Translations under genes and position numbers: made by a program | Notes under the pieces: model-generated | Databases searched by the model: none | What the model was told of the DNA's origin: nothing | Seen by the model: only the letters and a program-made list of their open reading frames with translations | Part shown: piece after piece, positions 38,603-50,848 of the stretch | How positions within the stretch are numbered: the first letter of the stretch is position 1 | Layout of the letters: each line of letters starts with the position of its first letter | NCBI RefSeq assembly: GCF_019097595.1 | Contig: NC_080732.1 | Coordinates: 9,378,405-9,442,404, forward strand | Source: Hemibagrus wyckioides | Lineage: Eukaryota; Chordata; Actinopteri; Siluriformes; Bagridae | Direction: 5' to 3' | Length of the DNA stretch: 64,000 nt

Positions 38603-39738
38603 CACTATATTGCGAAAAGTTTTGGGACACCCCTCCAAATCATTGAATTCAGGTGTTCCAATCACTTCCACTGCCACAGGTATATAAAATCAAGCACCTA
38701 GTTTGAAAGAATGGGTCACTCTCAGAAGCTCAGTGAATTCAAGTGTGGTACCGTGATAGGCTGCTACCTGTGCAATAAGTCCATTCATGAAATTTCCTTT
38801 ACTACTAAATACTCCATGGTCAACTGTTAGTGGTATTATAACAAAGTGGAAGCAATTGGGAACAGCAACTCAGCCACAAAGTGGTAAGCCATGTAAAATC
38901 ACAGATCGGGGTCAGCGGATGCTGAGGCGTACAGTGCGCAGAAGTCGCCAACTATCTGCAGAGTCAATAGCTACAGACCTTCGAAACTTCATGTGGCCTT
39001 CAGATTAGCTCAAGAACAATGCGTAAAAAGAGCTTTATGGTTTTCATGGCCAAGCATCTGCAACCTTATATCACCAAGTACAATGCAAAGTGTCGGACGC
39101 AGTGGTTTAAAGCATGCCGCCACTGGACTCTGTGAGCAGGGAAGTGTTCACTGGAGTGACGAATCATGCCTCTCTGTCTGGCAATCTGATGGACAAGTCT
39201 GGGTTTGGTGGTTACCAAGTGAACCGTACTTGCCTGACTGCATTGTGCCAAGTGTAAAGCTTGGTGGAGGGGATTACGGTGTGGGGTTGTTTTTCAGAGG
39301 ATGGGCTTGACCAATGCTTCAGCATACCAAGACATTCTGGACAATTTCATGCTCCCAACTTTGTGGGAACAGTTTGGGAATGTCTCCTTCCTGTTCCAAC
39401 ATGACTGCACACCAGTGCACAAAGCAAGGTCCATAAAGACATGGATGAGTGAGTTTGGTGTGGAGGAAATTTACAGAGTCCTGACCTCAACCCGATAGAA
39501 CACCTTTGGGATGAATTAGAGCAGAAACTGTGAGCCAGGCCTTCTCGTACAACATTAGTGCCTGACTTCACAAATGCATTCCTGAACCTTGTGGAAACCT
39601 TCCTATAAGAGTTGAAGCTGTTATATCTGTAAAGGGTGGGCCAACTCCATATTAAACCCTACAGATTAAGAATGGGATGTCATTAACGTTCATGTGCATG
39701 TAAAGGCAGGCGTCCCAAAACTTTTGGCAATATAAGTG
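38603..39738 (+). mobile_element. Tc1-like transposon copy 2, both inverted ends present, transposase broken
   Basis: The left end CACTATATTGCGAAAAGTTT and right end AACTTTTGGCAATATAAGTG are inverted repeats flanked by TA on both sides, the mariner/Tc1 target. Transposase pieces run on the plus strand: MGHSQKLSEFKCGT near 38711, SGIITKWKQLGTATQPQSGK, RGQRMLRRTVRRSRQLSAES, VHWSDESCLSVWQSDGQVWV with the first Asp, FLFQHDCTPVHKA with the second Asp, and DLNPIEHLWDELEQKL with the Glu-type region. The frame shifts at least twice and ends in a premature stop, so it cannot move itself. Confidence 0.9.
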
Positions 39739-42169
39739 TATTTTGGTATTGTTTTATCAAATTGCTCCCACTTAATTTAAGAATAATAACAGAAACAATA
39801 ACAATAATACAAACTATATGCCAACAAAAAAAAGTCCTTATCCAAATAAAATGATTATAAGATGCCGAAGCTGAATGCCTGTGGATGGGCTTTGGCATCT
39901 TCAGCACAAAATTAGACAAAATGGGGCTGGATTTTGAACACTTATCCCACAAATGACTCAAATTCACAATACGGGCAGTGATCATGAAAAGCAACATGAC
40001 TCATACGTTTAATACACAGCAGTTAATAACACGACTCTAATTCAATCCAGCTATGCAATGGTATCACCAGGTGAGGGCAGCACTGTCTTACTGCTAACAC
40101 TGCTCAAGTACACTATGAACTCTGGGAACATGACTTCCGTCAGGTGACCTCTGAATAGCTTTAAAACTCTCTCTCCTGATTGTGTTCAGCCATTCAGAGG
40201 TTCCTAGTCATAAGATTAAAGTTGATCCTTTAAACCAAATGCTCAGACGAGGGTCTTAAGCACACCGCTAGGAGCTATGAGCGTGCAACAGAGTAACGCA
40301 CAAACCACGGAGACTGGTTTTGTCACTGAATCTTTCATTTGATACTCTGTTGTATCTGTATACCTTCGACTGAAAAATCAGACACATTTCAGATATTACT
40401 CTGTGTGTCTCTATTATTTATGCATCATTTTAGGAATAACAACAGATTTAAAAGTATGTGAACAGCAGATAGCTGAAATCTTTTTGAAATCCAATTACAA
40501 AATGCTTCCTTCCTGCATTGGTGCAAACTGTCACAGCCTCCATTCCACCTCATCTGTCGGGTATATGTGATTAAGTTTCAGGATATTTCACTGTATTGGG
40601 AAAAGAACAAAAAACCTTTCGAACGTTAGAAATTAATTCAGGAAATTGATCAATCAGGCTGATTAAACTATGTCAATATTGTTTACAGCTGTAAATTCAA
40701 CTCAACTGTTTATCTAAATTAATTTTATCTGAATACAGCAAATCAGCACAGAAACTAGCTACAGTCTAATTTTTTGCTAAACATCCCTGGTGTGAAGAGT
40801 TATGTAACGTATGTCTCATATGTTATTCTCAGCAAATTACATGGCAAGTTATTTTTAGCAAAATCTCTAATGTGTGACACCAATATACGGAAGGAACCAT
40901 GTTACTGGAACATTTTGTTTGCCATATGAAAGAGGAATTAGGATCAGAACGCACCTAGAAGCAATAGAGTTAATTCATGCTGCAACACAGCCCCACAGAA
41001 GAAAAGTACAAGCTTGAGACAAGAGACCAAATATGTTTATCCAAGCAGCTGAATGATGAGTGCAAGAGTATGGACAGATACCAAACACGCCTAAGCATGC
41101 AATTCACAAAGTCTGGTGAAGACAGGCATGATTTTCCTCTCACTAGGTGCAAATGAACACATTCTCAGGGTTAATTTGCAGTGGAACTTGTCTGTCTCCT
41201 CATACTGGTGGCTTACATTCTGTTATCTTTGACCCTGTGATTACATATGCAGCCACGGGGAAAACAGGAAGGCATATTACTCAAGCCCACATCATGTCCC
41301 ACAATGCTGTGCACTTCCGTATTGGCAAATGTTGCATCAGTTCTAAGTCTGTTAAAGAAAATTAAAGAAGAAATAAATAAATTGTTGACTGCTCCACATG
41401 CTAACAAGATTAACATAAAGCAACATTCCTCCAGGATCATGCAACATATAAAGCAATACAGAGCCGCTAAAGTCAGAATACGTACGGTGCAACACTGCAG
41501 AAGAGCTACAGTTTCAACAAGCAAATATTCCAGTTATCTAGTTTTCTTTTGGCCAATGTCTTCATTTTAATGCCCCAAGTACCTTTCTTATTTAAGGTTT
41601 AAAACTTATCTCAACAAATCAACATATCAAACATGAGAATATAAAAAATATAATATGATAATGTTATACACCAAAGAGGGAAAGAAAGCATATTTACACA
41701 CTTGATGATGCATTTATGTATCACAGTGCCTAAGAGCCCACAACTGCTTGTGCATATGAACATTAATTTCTGTTCTTCCGACACTGATTTACCAAACATA
41801 ACATGAAAATACTACATTATAAACACTTTGTATGATTAAAAAGTTCATTAATCCAGGAATTATACCTTCTATGCTCTTAGGCAGAACATACAAAGTTTCA
41901 GCATTTGCTGCTACAGTAGGTTATAGGTGCTGTTTGGATTAAGGGCATATGCTAAAAGATATGCAAAACATGGCAAGAATACTGTACTTTGTGATGATTC
42001 TAATAGGATAGATAAGGGTGGTTTTATTTTTCTGTAAATAGAAGCTCTACACACAGCCAATGTCTAATGTCAAGGTCAATCTGATTATCATGGCAGCATG
42101 CTGGGTGGGGAACCACTGCAGTCTGGTATAAAATGTACTTAAGAGGAGCACCACATTAAATGAAAGCTT

Positions 42170-42442
42170 TTATTAAATTTTAATTATTTATTTAATAGTT
42201 TATATGCACATTGTAATTAATGGTTGGTAAAAAAAATCTCCTGTGAACCTGTCTGTATTTCAGACAACCACACATGTCCATACACAGTATAGCACAAGTA
42301 ACTAGGGATAAATGTTTGAGATAAAGCATAACTTCATTTTAAACTTTATTATTTTTATTCTGTTTCTATACTTCTGTAAAGCTGCTTTGAGACAATGTCT
42401 GTTGTTAAAAGTGCTATACAAATAAACTGAATTGAATTGAAT
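42170..42442 (+). repeat. L2-like retroposon 3' tail, second copy
   Basis: CTGTAAAGCTGCTTTGAGAC, GTGCTATACAAATAAACTGA and a TTGAATTGAATT tail match the copy at 36540-36663. It ends only about a dozen bases from the proposed 5' UTR exon donor at 42453. Confidence 0.6.
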
Positions 42443-42453
42443 TAACTGCTTAC

Positions 42454-42536
42454 CAGCAGATGAGCAGAGGAAGGTGAGGGGAGGAAGAGCCACCCAGGCA
42501 CTTGGCCAAGGTCGCAGTCCTACACTGCAACTCACA
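42454..42536 (-). other. cyrib: candidate noncoding 5' UTR exon of cyrib
   Basis: On the minus strand a long pyrimidine tract (TCTTTCTCTCTCTCAG) precedes an 83-bp segment ending CTGCTG|GTAAGC, which is strong splice geometry. It contains no ATG. Spliced to coding exon 1 it places TGA and TAG in frame upstream of the initiator, which supports that start. It lies in the correct order between the proposed promoter and the first coding exon. It is a prediction from sequence only; RNA reads would settle it. Confidence 0.5.
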
Positions 42537-43381
42537 CTGAGAGAGAGAAAGAGACAAAGACCTTAATTAAGTACTATGTCCAGTCACTGTCTATGTCCAT
42601 ATTGCAGTAGGTATATCTTTATTAATCATAGTAATAGTCACCACAAGAGTGGCAATATTTTTACAGGATTATATCCACATCTGTTGGATTCCCACATTAA
42701 TATTAATGTTAGCATCAGTAGCAGCTAGCAAAAATTAATTTCTGTGAGACAGTGTGAATTTTAAAAGCAGATGTTTCAATCAAATCAGATAGTATTAATA
42801 ATACACAGTCACAAAGCACTGTAATAAGCCCTGTGTATATGTATGTGCAAAAATGTGTCTGCCAGCCAAAATTCTCAAGCTAACAGTGATTAACTGGCCC
42901 AAAAGAGGACAAATTAAGACAGATGTAAAAAAAAAAACAAAAACAAAAAAAAAAAAACCAAACAAACAAACAAAAAATCTATAATAGTACATCTTCAAGA
43001 TGGACAAACAAGAGATAACTAATAACAAACCAACTAAAAACAACTAATAACATGTTTAAGTGCCCACATTGTCTAAAAAGCTCAGTATTGCTGTTTAATT
43101 TTTCACACAGCTACAAATCTTAAAATAAATAAACCAAATTGTTGTGTCAATTACGCCACCTTACATGATCTTCTAAAATTATAGCATCATTATTAAATTC
43201 ACTTCAAATTGAAGAGAAGGATGGAAAGTTGATGAGAGAAATAAAATCACTGAGCCACTGATCTGAACTGAACTGGGAGTATACAGCACAGTGCTGGAAC
43301 TGCACTTGCTCAAGCATTTCCCCATTTCCCCCATTTCACTTCCCTCTAATGCTCTAATGTGTTTTTTTGGTCTCCCCACAG

Positions 43382-43384
<3 letters not shown>

Positions 43385-43429
<45 letters not shown>
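43385..43429. repeat. (TA)n microsatellite
   Basis: A 45-bp alternating TA run in the first intron. Confidence 0.96.
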
Positions 43430-43434
<5 letters not shown>

Positions 43435-44679
43435 AAACTCTCATAAAAGATAAACATTTCTTCCAACAGGCATGAACTGTGTAAGAAGTGAGTCCAAAAT
43501 ATGCTGAGAATTTGGCAAGCTTTAGGACATCATAATACTGCAGCACTGTTGAATGCTCAACTCTGGTTGGTCAAAAGGTATTAATGAATTCTACACCACA
43601 TCATATAAATGTGATTATTTCTAAATTTTGTAAGGAGTGTCTTGTGTTAAATAATATGTACTGGTAAAAACTTTTCTTCCAATACAGAAAAACCTTCTAG
43701 ATGAAAGGTTTGCAAATTCTCTATAACAACTTGTTGCTAGCTTTATTGTTTTTAAAGCTTTATAGCTTTATTATTTATAGCTAGGAATTTTATAGCTGTT
43801 GTCAGCCTGTTGTCAGTGAACAGGAACTTGGAACAGGAAGTTGTTTCACAGATGTTCCACAACATTAAACATAACTACAAAAAAATGCATGATATATCAT
43901 TCCTTAATTATTAAAAATCTATAATCATTCTAAACATAAAATCAGAATGGTAATGACCCAATGATTATCAGAACCTTGTTGTTGATTAGTTTTCTATAGC
44001 AGCATGCCACATCATGTTTTACTTGGCACTTACTTAGATAGAAAGTAAGGAGACAGATAATAACATCAGATTCCGACATCAAAATTGATAAACAGTATTT
44101 ACGTGAATAATCCCAGTGAAACCATGTAAAAAAAAGAAAATCCTTCAGATCCAAATGTCTAAATAGACATATAACATAGACTCAAACATAGATTACAATG
44201 GCTGGCTTTCAAATTCTTGAGTCATTAGTGGTCGTGTGATGTTTAAATCCATCTCAGGTTTCATGCAGTTGTCACATTCAGCAAAATTTCACTTTAAGGG
44301 AAGTGAATCATCAATCATGAGTCACCAGTTGTATTATTCCTACTTTTTTGTGACCATCCTTTATTAGTGCATGCAGCTCACTGTTCTTCATAGAGCTACA
44401 TTCAAGTACAGCAAGACATTTACTGTGTTCACTATTACAAACGTGGCATCAAGAAAAGTACGATAACATTTGAATAAAAAAAAAATAGTAAAACAACCAG
44501 GATGATACCAGTTCAAATACAGCATCTCTCTTTCTGAATCTGAAATACTCCACTTCTAAGCCTGCCCATGTAATAATGCCCACAGTTTTTCTAATGATGC
44601 TCAGTAGAAAACCTAATATCATTAAAATCATAGTATTTTAATGCGATACGTCTGCATTTTAACATTGCTTATTTGCACT

Positions 44680-44765
44680 ACATGTTGTCATGTGTTGTGC
44701 CGTCTGCATTGTACTGTATGATACGTACTGTCTGCATTGCACTGTCTGCGTTGAACTGTCTGTGT
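44680..44765. repeat. short tandem repeat, about 14-18 bp units
   Basis: Variants of GTCTGCATTGCACT recur about four times (CTGCATTGTACTGT, CTGCATTGCACTGT, CTGCGTTGAACTGT, CTGTGTTATAAAG). It may be part of a decayed retroposon upstream of a tail. Boundaries are approximate. Confidence 0.55.
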
Positions 44766-46663
44766 TATAAAGCTATCTTAAATCTCATCTTTTTAACAGC
44801 TACCAGCCTCTGTATCCTGTAAGATCTTTCTGCAAGATTGCCTGGGAAATCTTTACCTATTTATCTTCACATATTCACAACATTGCTAGATGTCCTACCC
44901 TGCCTACACTCAGTCTGGAGACTGACAAATTCTCGTGACACCTACATTACAGTTTTTAACATTGTAGAATTCTATTTTTGTAAATCAATTGTGAAAAAGG
45001 TGTTTTTCCCCCATTCAGAAATCACAGTGGGTGAAACCTCAGTGTAATATATTCTGTTTTCTGTTACATGCTTCAGGTCAGATCAGTTAATACTTGCTTC
45101 TGTCTTATGTGTATACTTTATTATTTACTGTATTCTGAATGAACAAATTTCTTTCTTCCTTTTCCCAATTTAGAAAGAAGGCAGGAAAGGAGTACTGAGT
45201 CACTCCAATCATTCTACACCCTGATGTATTTTTGGGTTAAGAGCCACTGCTCAGGGACTTAATAGCAGCAGTCTGTTAATAAAAACAGAACCTCAGTTAC
45301 CACACCACCAAAACACAAGGCTACAACTTGAGTCAACTGAATATGAATGGATTAATTTTACTAGACATTTAAAATGGTGTGACTGATAGAAACAGTAGAG
45401 ATTATACACTGGTCTAATCTCTTAAGCAGTGAATTGCTAGCAGGGCATGTGGCAAAGAGCAAGATGGTGGAGAGTGGGAGGTGATCAGGCCACTTCCTCT
45501 TGTGCAGACTTCCTTCCATTCGCAGAAGATTTGAGGTTCTCATCCTGAACTAAAGCTTTAGCATGCTATCAACATCATTATCTGCACAGTAAGCCTGCAG
45601 ACACAGCAAAAGCTTTTCAAAATACGATGCAAATTCAATATCAGAAAAACACATTTAAAATTATTGATCATAGCATGGATCAAACTGGTGAAGACCAAAA
45701 AAAAAAAAAAAAACATTTGCAAAAAGCAGCACATTTTGGCTGCTGCTTTCAAAGATAAGAGGGTGTCAGACTGACATAACCAACCATAGACCTTTCCCTA
45801 TAGTCTGACAGTATATAGTGAGGACACAGTATTCAAATGTTTGTATTGTAAACGAGTGTATGAAATAGTGCAAGCACATGAGTCTGCATATACACAAGCA
45901 CAATCAGACTGCAACTTTAAAGGTCCAGAAGTTTGCAACTAGCTGAATGAAGTGCATATGATGCTGTGACCATGTCTTTTATAACAGCAGAGTGGAAATA
46001 ATACATAAAGACAGAAAGAATCTATTCCTCAGGCCTAACAGATCATACACTTCTTAACAAAAAGTCATAATAAAGAATGCCAGGAGGCAGAAAACACTCT
46101 TCAGTTTTGCACTCAGAGATTCTGTAAGTTGGTCAAATTACAAAGGAAGCTATAAATCTTAGCAATAACTGTTAACAGCAGAGAGTTTTTCTCCATGGCT
46201 GTTTAAGGCTGACCTGTGATGTACTACATACTTTAAATAAAAGTCTTTTTAGAACTCCTCTATGACTTAAAGAAAAGATGGGTTTCGGGGTTTTCACTTG
46301 AACGTTGTTGTGCACTTTAAACATTTAGAAGATGCACCATTCAGAACTGTGATACTTAGATATTTTTCTGTGACAAAGAATACAGATTTGATTCATTTGT
46401 GAATGCCAATTAATGCTAGTTTACTTGTTGCTCACTGGTTAATGCTAACTTGCAACCTTTAGAGAGGTAGCTCAATAGTTAGCTAAAAAAAAGGCTTATG
46501 TAAAAGCTTACATGATATGTTTGATACATACAATGGATATAAAATTTCTACACATGCCTGTTAAAATGGCATGTTAAAATTTTTATGATGAAAAAAATTA
46601 AACCACCTTCAATGTGAAGTTACAACACATAAAAATTAAGAAACTTTTTAGGGTAAAAACAGG

Positions 46664-46705
46664 AATAATAATAATAATAATAATAATAATAGTAATAATA
46701 ATAAT
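46664..46705. repeat. (AAT)n microsatellite
   Basis: An AAT run with one AGT interruption. Confidence 0.94.
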
Positions 46706-49601
46706 GTTACAATAACCTGGCTGCAGAAGTGTGCACAACATTAATTGGGAATATGGCTGTGTTCACGATCCAATCACATTCAATCTCATGTTCTAAAGTA
46801 ATCACACAGCTTTCACCAATTAAATGATTCAGATTAAACCAAAAAAAGATCAGCTGTCTCTGTAGGATTCATTAATCTGCAGCAGCCAAGGTCCATTAAG
46901 AGCTTACAAATCATGCATACTATCTCAATTATCTCATGTAGTATCTCACTTATCTCACTGACAAGTACTGATCCATCTTTGATCTTTCATCACATGTCTG
47001 AGCTGTGGGGTAGAGAGGCTAGATGGATGCCTTTTCTTACAATAAAAATATTAGCTTAATTAAAGCACCCCAAAACCCATGTTTCAAAACTACCATCGAG
47101 TCCAATAGTTTCATAATTAGAAAAGCTATGTTTGTTGCAAAAAAAAAAAACAAAAAAAAACAGCAGAATCATCAATAGCAAGCAATAGCAATACAAGTAC
47201 CAGTCAATTTTAGTGCAAAAGATGAAAAGAAATTTAACCTTTCAGCATGACAATAACCTGAAGGCGAGTTGTAATGTTGTAGTCTTGATGACTACTACCT
47301 AATCACTATCAGTGATTTATAACAGTGTGATATTGTAAAGCTAGGCCATGTGATGACAATATGATATTACAGAGGCAGTGTCACATATTTCACACACTGT
47401 GCTACAGCACTGGTGAAAACTTCTTATCAGTCAGAAGGTGTTGGTTAAGCTGCTCTGACAACATTATACCTGCTGCAAGACAAATCACGTTTAAAATTTC
47501 TATGTTAGTTTTCACATTATCACTTCTACAGTAACAACATACACAGGGCCTTGTTCAGTGGACAGCCCACAGCATGTAAAAACACATGTATTTGTTGGCA
47601 TGGAGAGGTTTTCTATGAAGAGACATTTATTTAACATTACTGAAGGAGTCCCCAGTGTCAACGCTTTGTACCAGTCAAAATCCCAAAGTAAAGCTGATCC
47701 TGTATGTTTTAAGGTGTTAATTCTGTGTCAAATCCCATCACACCACACTTGGTGTCCAAAAAACACAATAGGCTTCATTGTCATTAAGGAGAAAGGAAGG
47801 AAACAACCTACATGGCTGAGCAACATAGAGCCAGGGGCCTATGAAAGGGTCAGACACTTGTTGAAATGCAAGGCAAAGCTGCTTAAGGGCTACTGCATGA
47901 ACAGCGTAGGGCAACAAGCTTACCTTTCAAACTCCCAGAATCTTTTAATTATTGTGCAGCAGGGAAAAAAATCACTTCTTAGACACAGTTAAATAGTCCA
48001 CTTAGGTCTATCTAAACATTTTCACATAAAATCGGCATCTATAACACTGATAAATTGCATTATATCTGTAATGTATAGTTGTCATTTAAAATGGCACTAC
48101 ATTCTCCCTGAAAAGTTATGCTACATTATGTCAGTGGACCTCAAAATTCAGTCAAAAAAATTGAGTGGATTCAAAGAGTCACAATACTACTATACTAACC
48201 TAAAACAATTGTGATTATTTATTTTATTGCTATAGCCTACATACTTTTTCATCCATAATTAGTACATAATTAGTACTTGTATATAACCAAACATTTTGCT
48301 TAATGTATTTCCATAACTGTAGCTTTAAACAGTTTAAAACAGTTAAGTATATTATTTCCTAAACTTTCTATCCATTAAAAGTATGAAGTAGAAAAGTGTA
48401 AATTATGTATGAAATGTCAAATTAAATATAGAAAACAACGTGTGTCCTACATAAGATATTACATGTAATTATTTCCTGTATGCTTTTAAATTTATGAATT
48501 TGGTAGAGACTGTGTTTGAATCTCTTCTTTTGTGCATACATGTAAAATCTGCAACGTCATTATTTTATACCTTCAGTGAGTGGATGTAGAATAAATAAAA
48601 ATTATTTGTCATTATTTTTCATTTTTATTTGTCATTCAGCTATTGGACTTGTTAATGTGTACAGATGCTCTGAGAGAAATAAATAAAAAAAAAAAAAGCA
48701 AACCATTAAAGATTCCATTAAAATAAGTTTTTTTTTATTAATCAAAAATAAACAAATTTCATATCACAGAATCATGAATGGCAAGTAGAGGAGATAAGGA
48801 AATTAAACATTTCCTTGTCTGGTGTAATTTCTAACCCCAACCCAAGGCCTGTGACCTGTGAAGCACTTGTGAACTTAATGAATGAATTGAATCAGGTGCA
48901 GCTCAGTATAGGGGCTCAGACTCACTCGCCAACTCTGTGGGAAAGTCTGTGAAGCTTTGCTAATATGGTTTATCTCCAAAATCATGGTGACTAGCTTGGA
49001 TTCAGACACTTTTCTGAAAAAAAAAATCAGAGATGTTAAAATTTAACTCCGTGGCTATGGCCAATACTACCACAGAGCTATGCAGATTACCCTCCTACTT
49101 TCTGTTCCTCCAGTTTATGATGTTTTGCTGCTGGTAGTCCTCACACTCACACACGCTGAGAGTGCTCTTCAGTTGTTTATCATTGGTGTATAAATAACTA
49201 ACAGTTTAGCATAATTTATTACAGATACAAGTTGTGTGAGTTATTATTATTAATAATAACAGTTTCACAATTTCTCTGGCACAGTTACTATGATAAACTA
49301 TGAGATGAGAATTAATACTGAAGAAATGTTTTTGCAGCAGCACAAATGTGCTTACGCATGAAATTTTTTTTTCTATAAAGCTAATTTCAAAGCCATGTTT
49401 TAATTTCTCTGACTCAAAATTATCTACAACTCTAAATCCCATTATGGTCATAATATAATCTGAGAATTAAACCAGAAAACTTCATCTCTCAGAATGACAC
49501 TTTTCCCATCCACTGGGTACCAGATGAGCATGAAAATGATGTAACTCATTTGCTATTATGGCTTGCTATCACCTAATAGAGATTTTATCCGTTTGTTTTT
49601 C

Positions 49602-50848
49602 CAGGGGTGTAATTTCCACTGGGGACAGTGGGGACATGTCCCCCGCACTTTTCAAAATCTTGTTTTGCCCCCTTTTTAACACTTTTTAAATTGGTTTGTT
49701 ATGATTTTTTAACTGCACACCGTCTTCGCCACAGAGGAGCAGGACCAAGCAGGACACAGAGAGTCTGTCTGTGTCGATGTGCGTGTCGGCGTCCAGGAAC
49801 GTCGCGTGCCCCCTCTAAAACTCTCACTGAAAGGTGTAATGAACAGGTATCAAGGTAGTGGCACAATCAGTGATAAAGCGCCAGAAGCAGCAACAGATGA
49901 CTTTGATGTCATCATGGATGAAAAGAAAGAAGGGAGATGTGCGTTGGTTGATTCAGTAAATTAGCCCAGGTCAGGATAATCATATTTTGATGTTAGCCTA
50001 ACATTGACTGAGCTAACTTTAACATACACTGTTGTTGCTAGGCAACTTCAGACTGTTGGCTAAATATTTAATGTAGATTAGAAGATTCTGTGAAATGAAA
50101 GCATGAATCTGTAGCATGAAAATGAGTTCACTTTAAACCGTGCATTTTCTGTCAGCAATGTGTGACAAGCAGACTCTGGATGCTAGTTTAATGTTAGACT
50201 CAATATGATCATAACTCAATGGTTTTCATATCAGAGGACAGATGGACAGTTAGGATACATGGAGAGATGGGATTGAATGGACAGATGGAGGACATTGAAG
50301 AATGTTCTTTAAATTAAAGTTATTTATTTTTTTTGTTTGTGAAATCTTGCATCCTGTGTACCAAATAAGTAGTGCATCTATGGTGTTATGAATTTCCCAA
50401 TACTTTTGGATTACAGAAGTATGGATTACAGATGGTTATTCCTACCCTGCTATAATACAGTGTTGGAGGCATATAAATGACTATAGGTATACTATACTAT
50501 AGGTATAGGTATTTGTGCTGAACAAAATATTAGCACCAGGAATGTAAATATTTGAATTTGTTCATTAACTAATGGTGGTTGTTTATGCATGAAAGACAAT
50601 TATTAAAGTGATCATCAACATTCATATTTTCCATATAATTACATATCAGTGTTGCTGCTGTCTATCTGCACCTGATATTACCAGAATTTATCATTATAAT
50701 CAACTTCATTATTCCCTGGATTTTGTATTACCATAGGCCCTAAATGTATGTAAATGCAGGAAATGGGATTCAAATCAAACACCCCCCAAACACCCCCCCC
50801 CACCACCACCACCACCACACACACACACCTCTCGAAGTGACACCCTTG
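49602..50848 (+). mobile_element. hAT transposon deletion derivative with perfect 8-bp target duplication
   Basis: The left end CAGGGGTGTAATTTCC and the right end, read on the minus strand as CAAGGGTGTCACTTCG, are imperfect inverted repeats. Both sides carry TGTTTTTC (49594-49601 and 50849-50856), the 8-bp duplication expected of hAT insertion. Inside, a frame ending at 49964 resembles the N-terminal leader of fish hAT transposases (GTISDKAPEAATDDFDVIMD) and then stops. No zinc-finger or dimerisation domain follows, so the element is an internally deleted, nonautonomous copy of 1,247 bp. Confidence 0.85.

Larger units (their letters stand above)
22634..42453 (-). other. large cyrib intron between the 5' UTR exon and coding exon 1
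   Basis: A 19.8 kb intron if the noncoding exon at 42454 is real. It contains two tRNA-derived SINEs, two Tc1-like elements, L2-like tails and several microsatellites. The rest is unassigned AT-rich sequence, including 22,640-25,900, 28,460-31,480 and 39,750-42,170, where I recognise no gene. Confidence 0.7.

Noticed and set aside
38459..39571. Minus-strand frames across the second Tc1 element.
   Set aside because: They are shadows of the plus-strand transposase pseudogene, which carries the DDE-type motifs.
49628..49858. Frame near the left hAT end as an independent gene.
   Set aside because: It is non-coding leader sequence of the hAT element read in an alternative frame.
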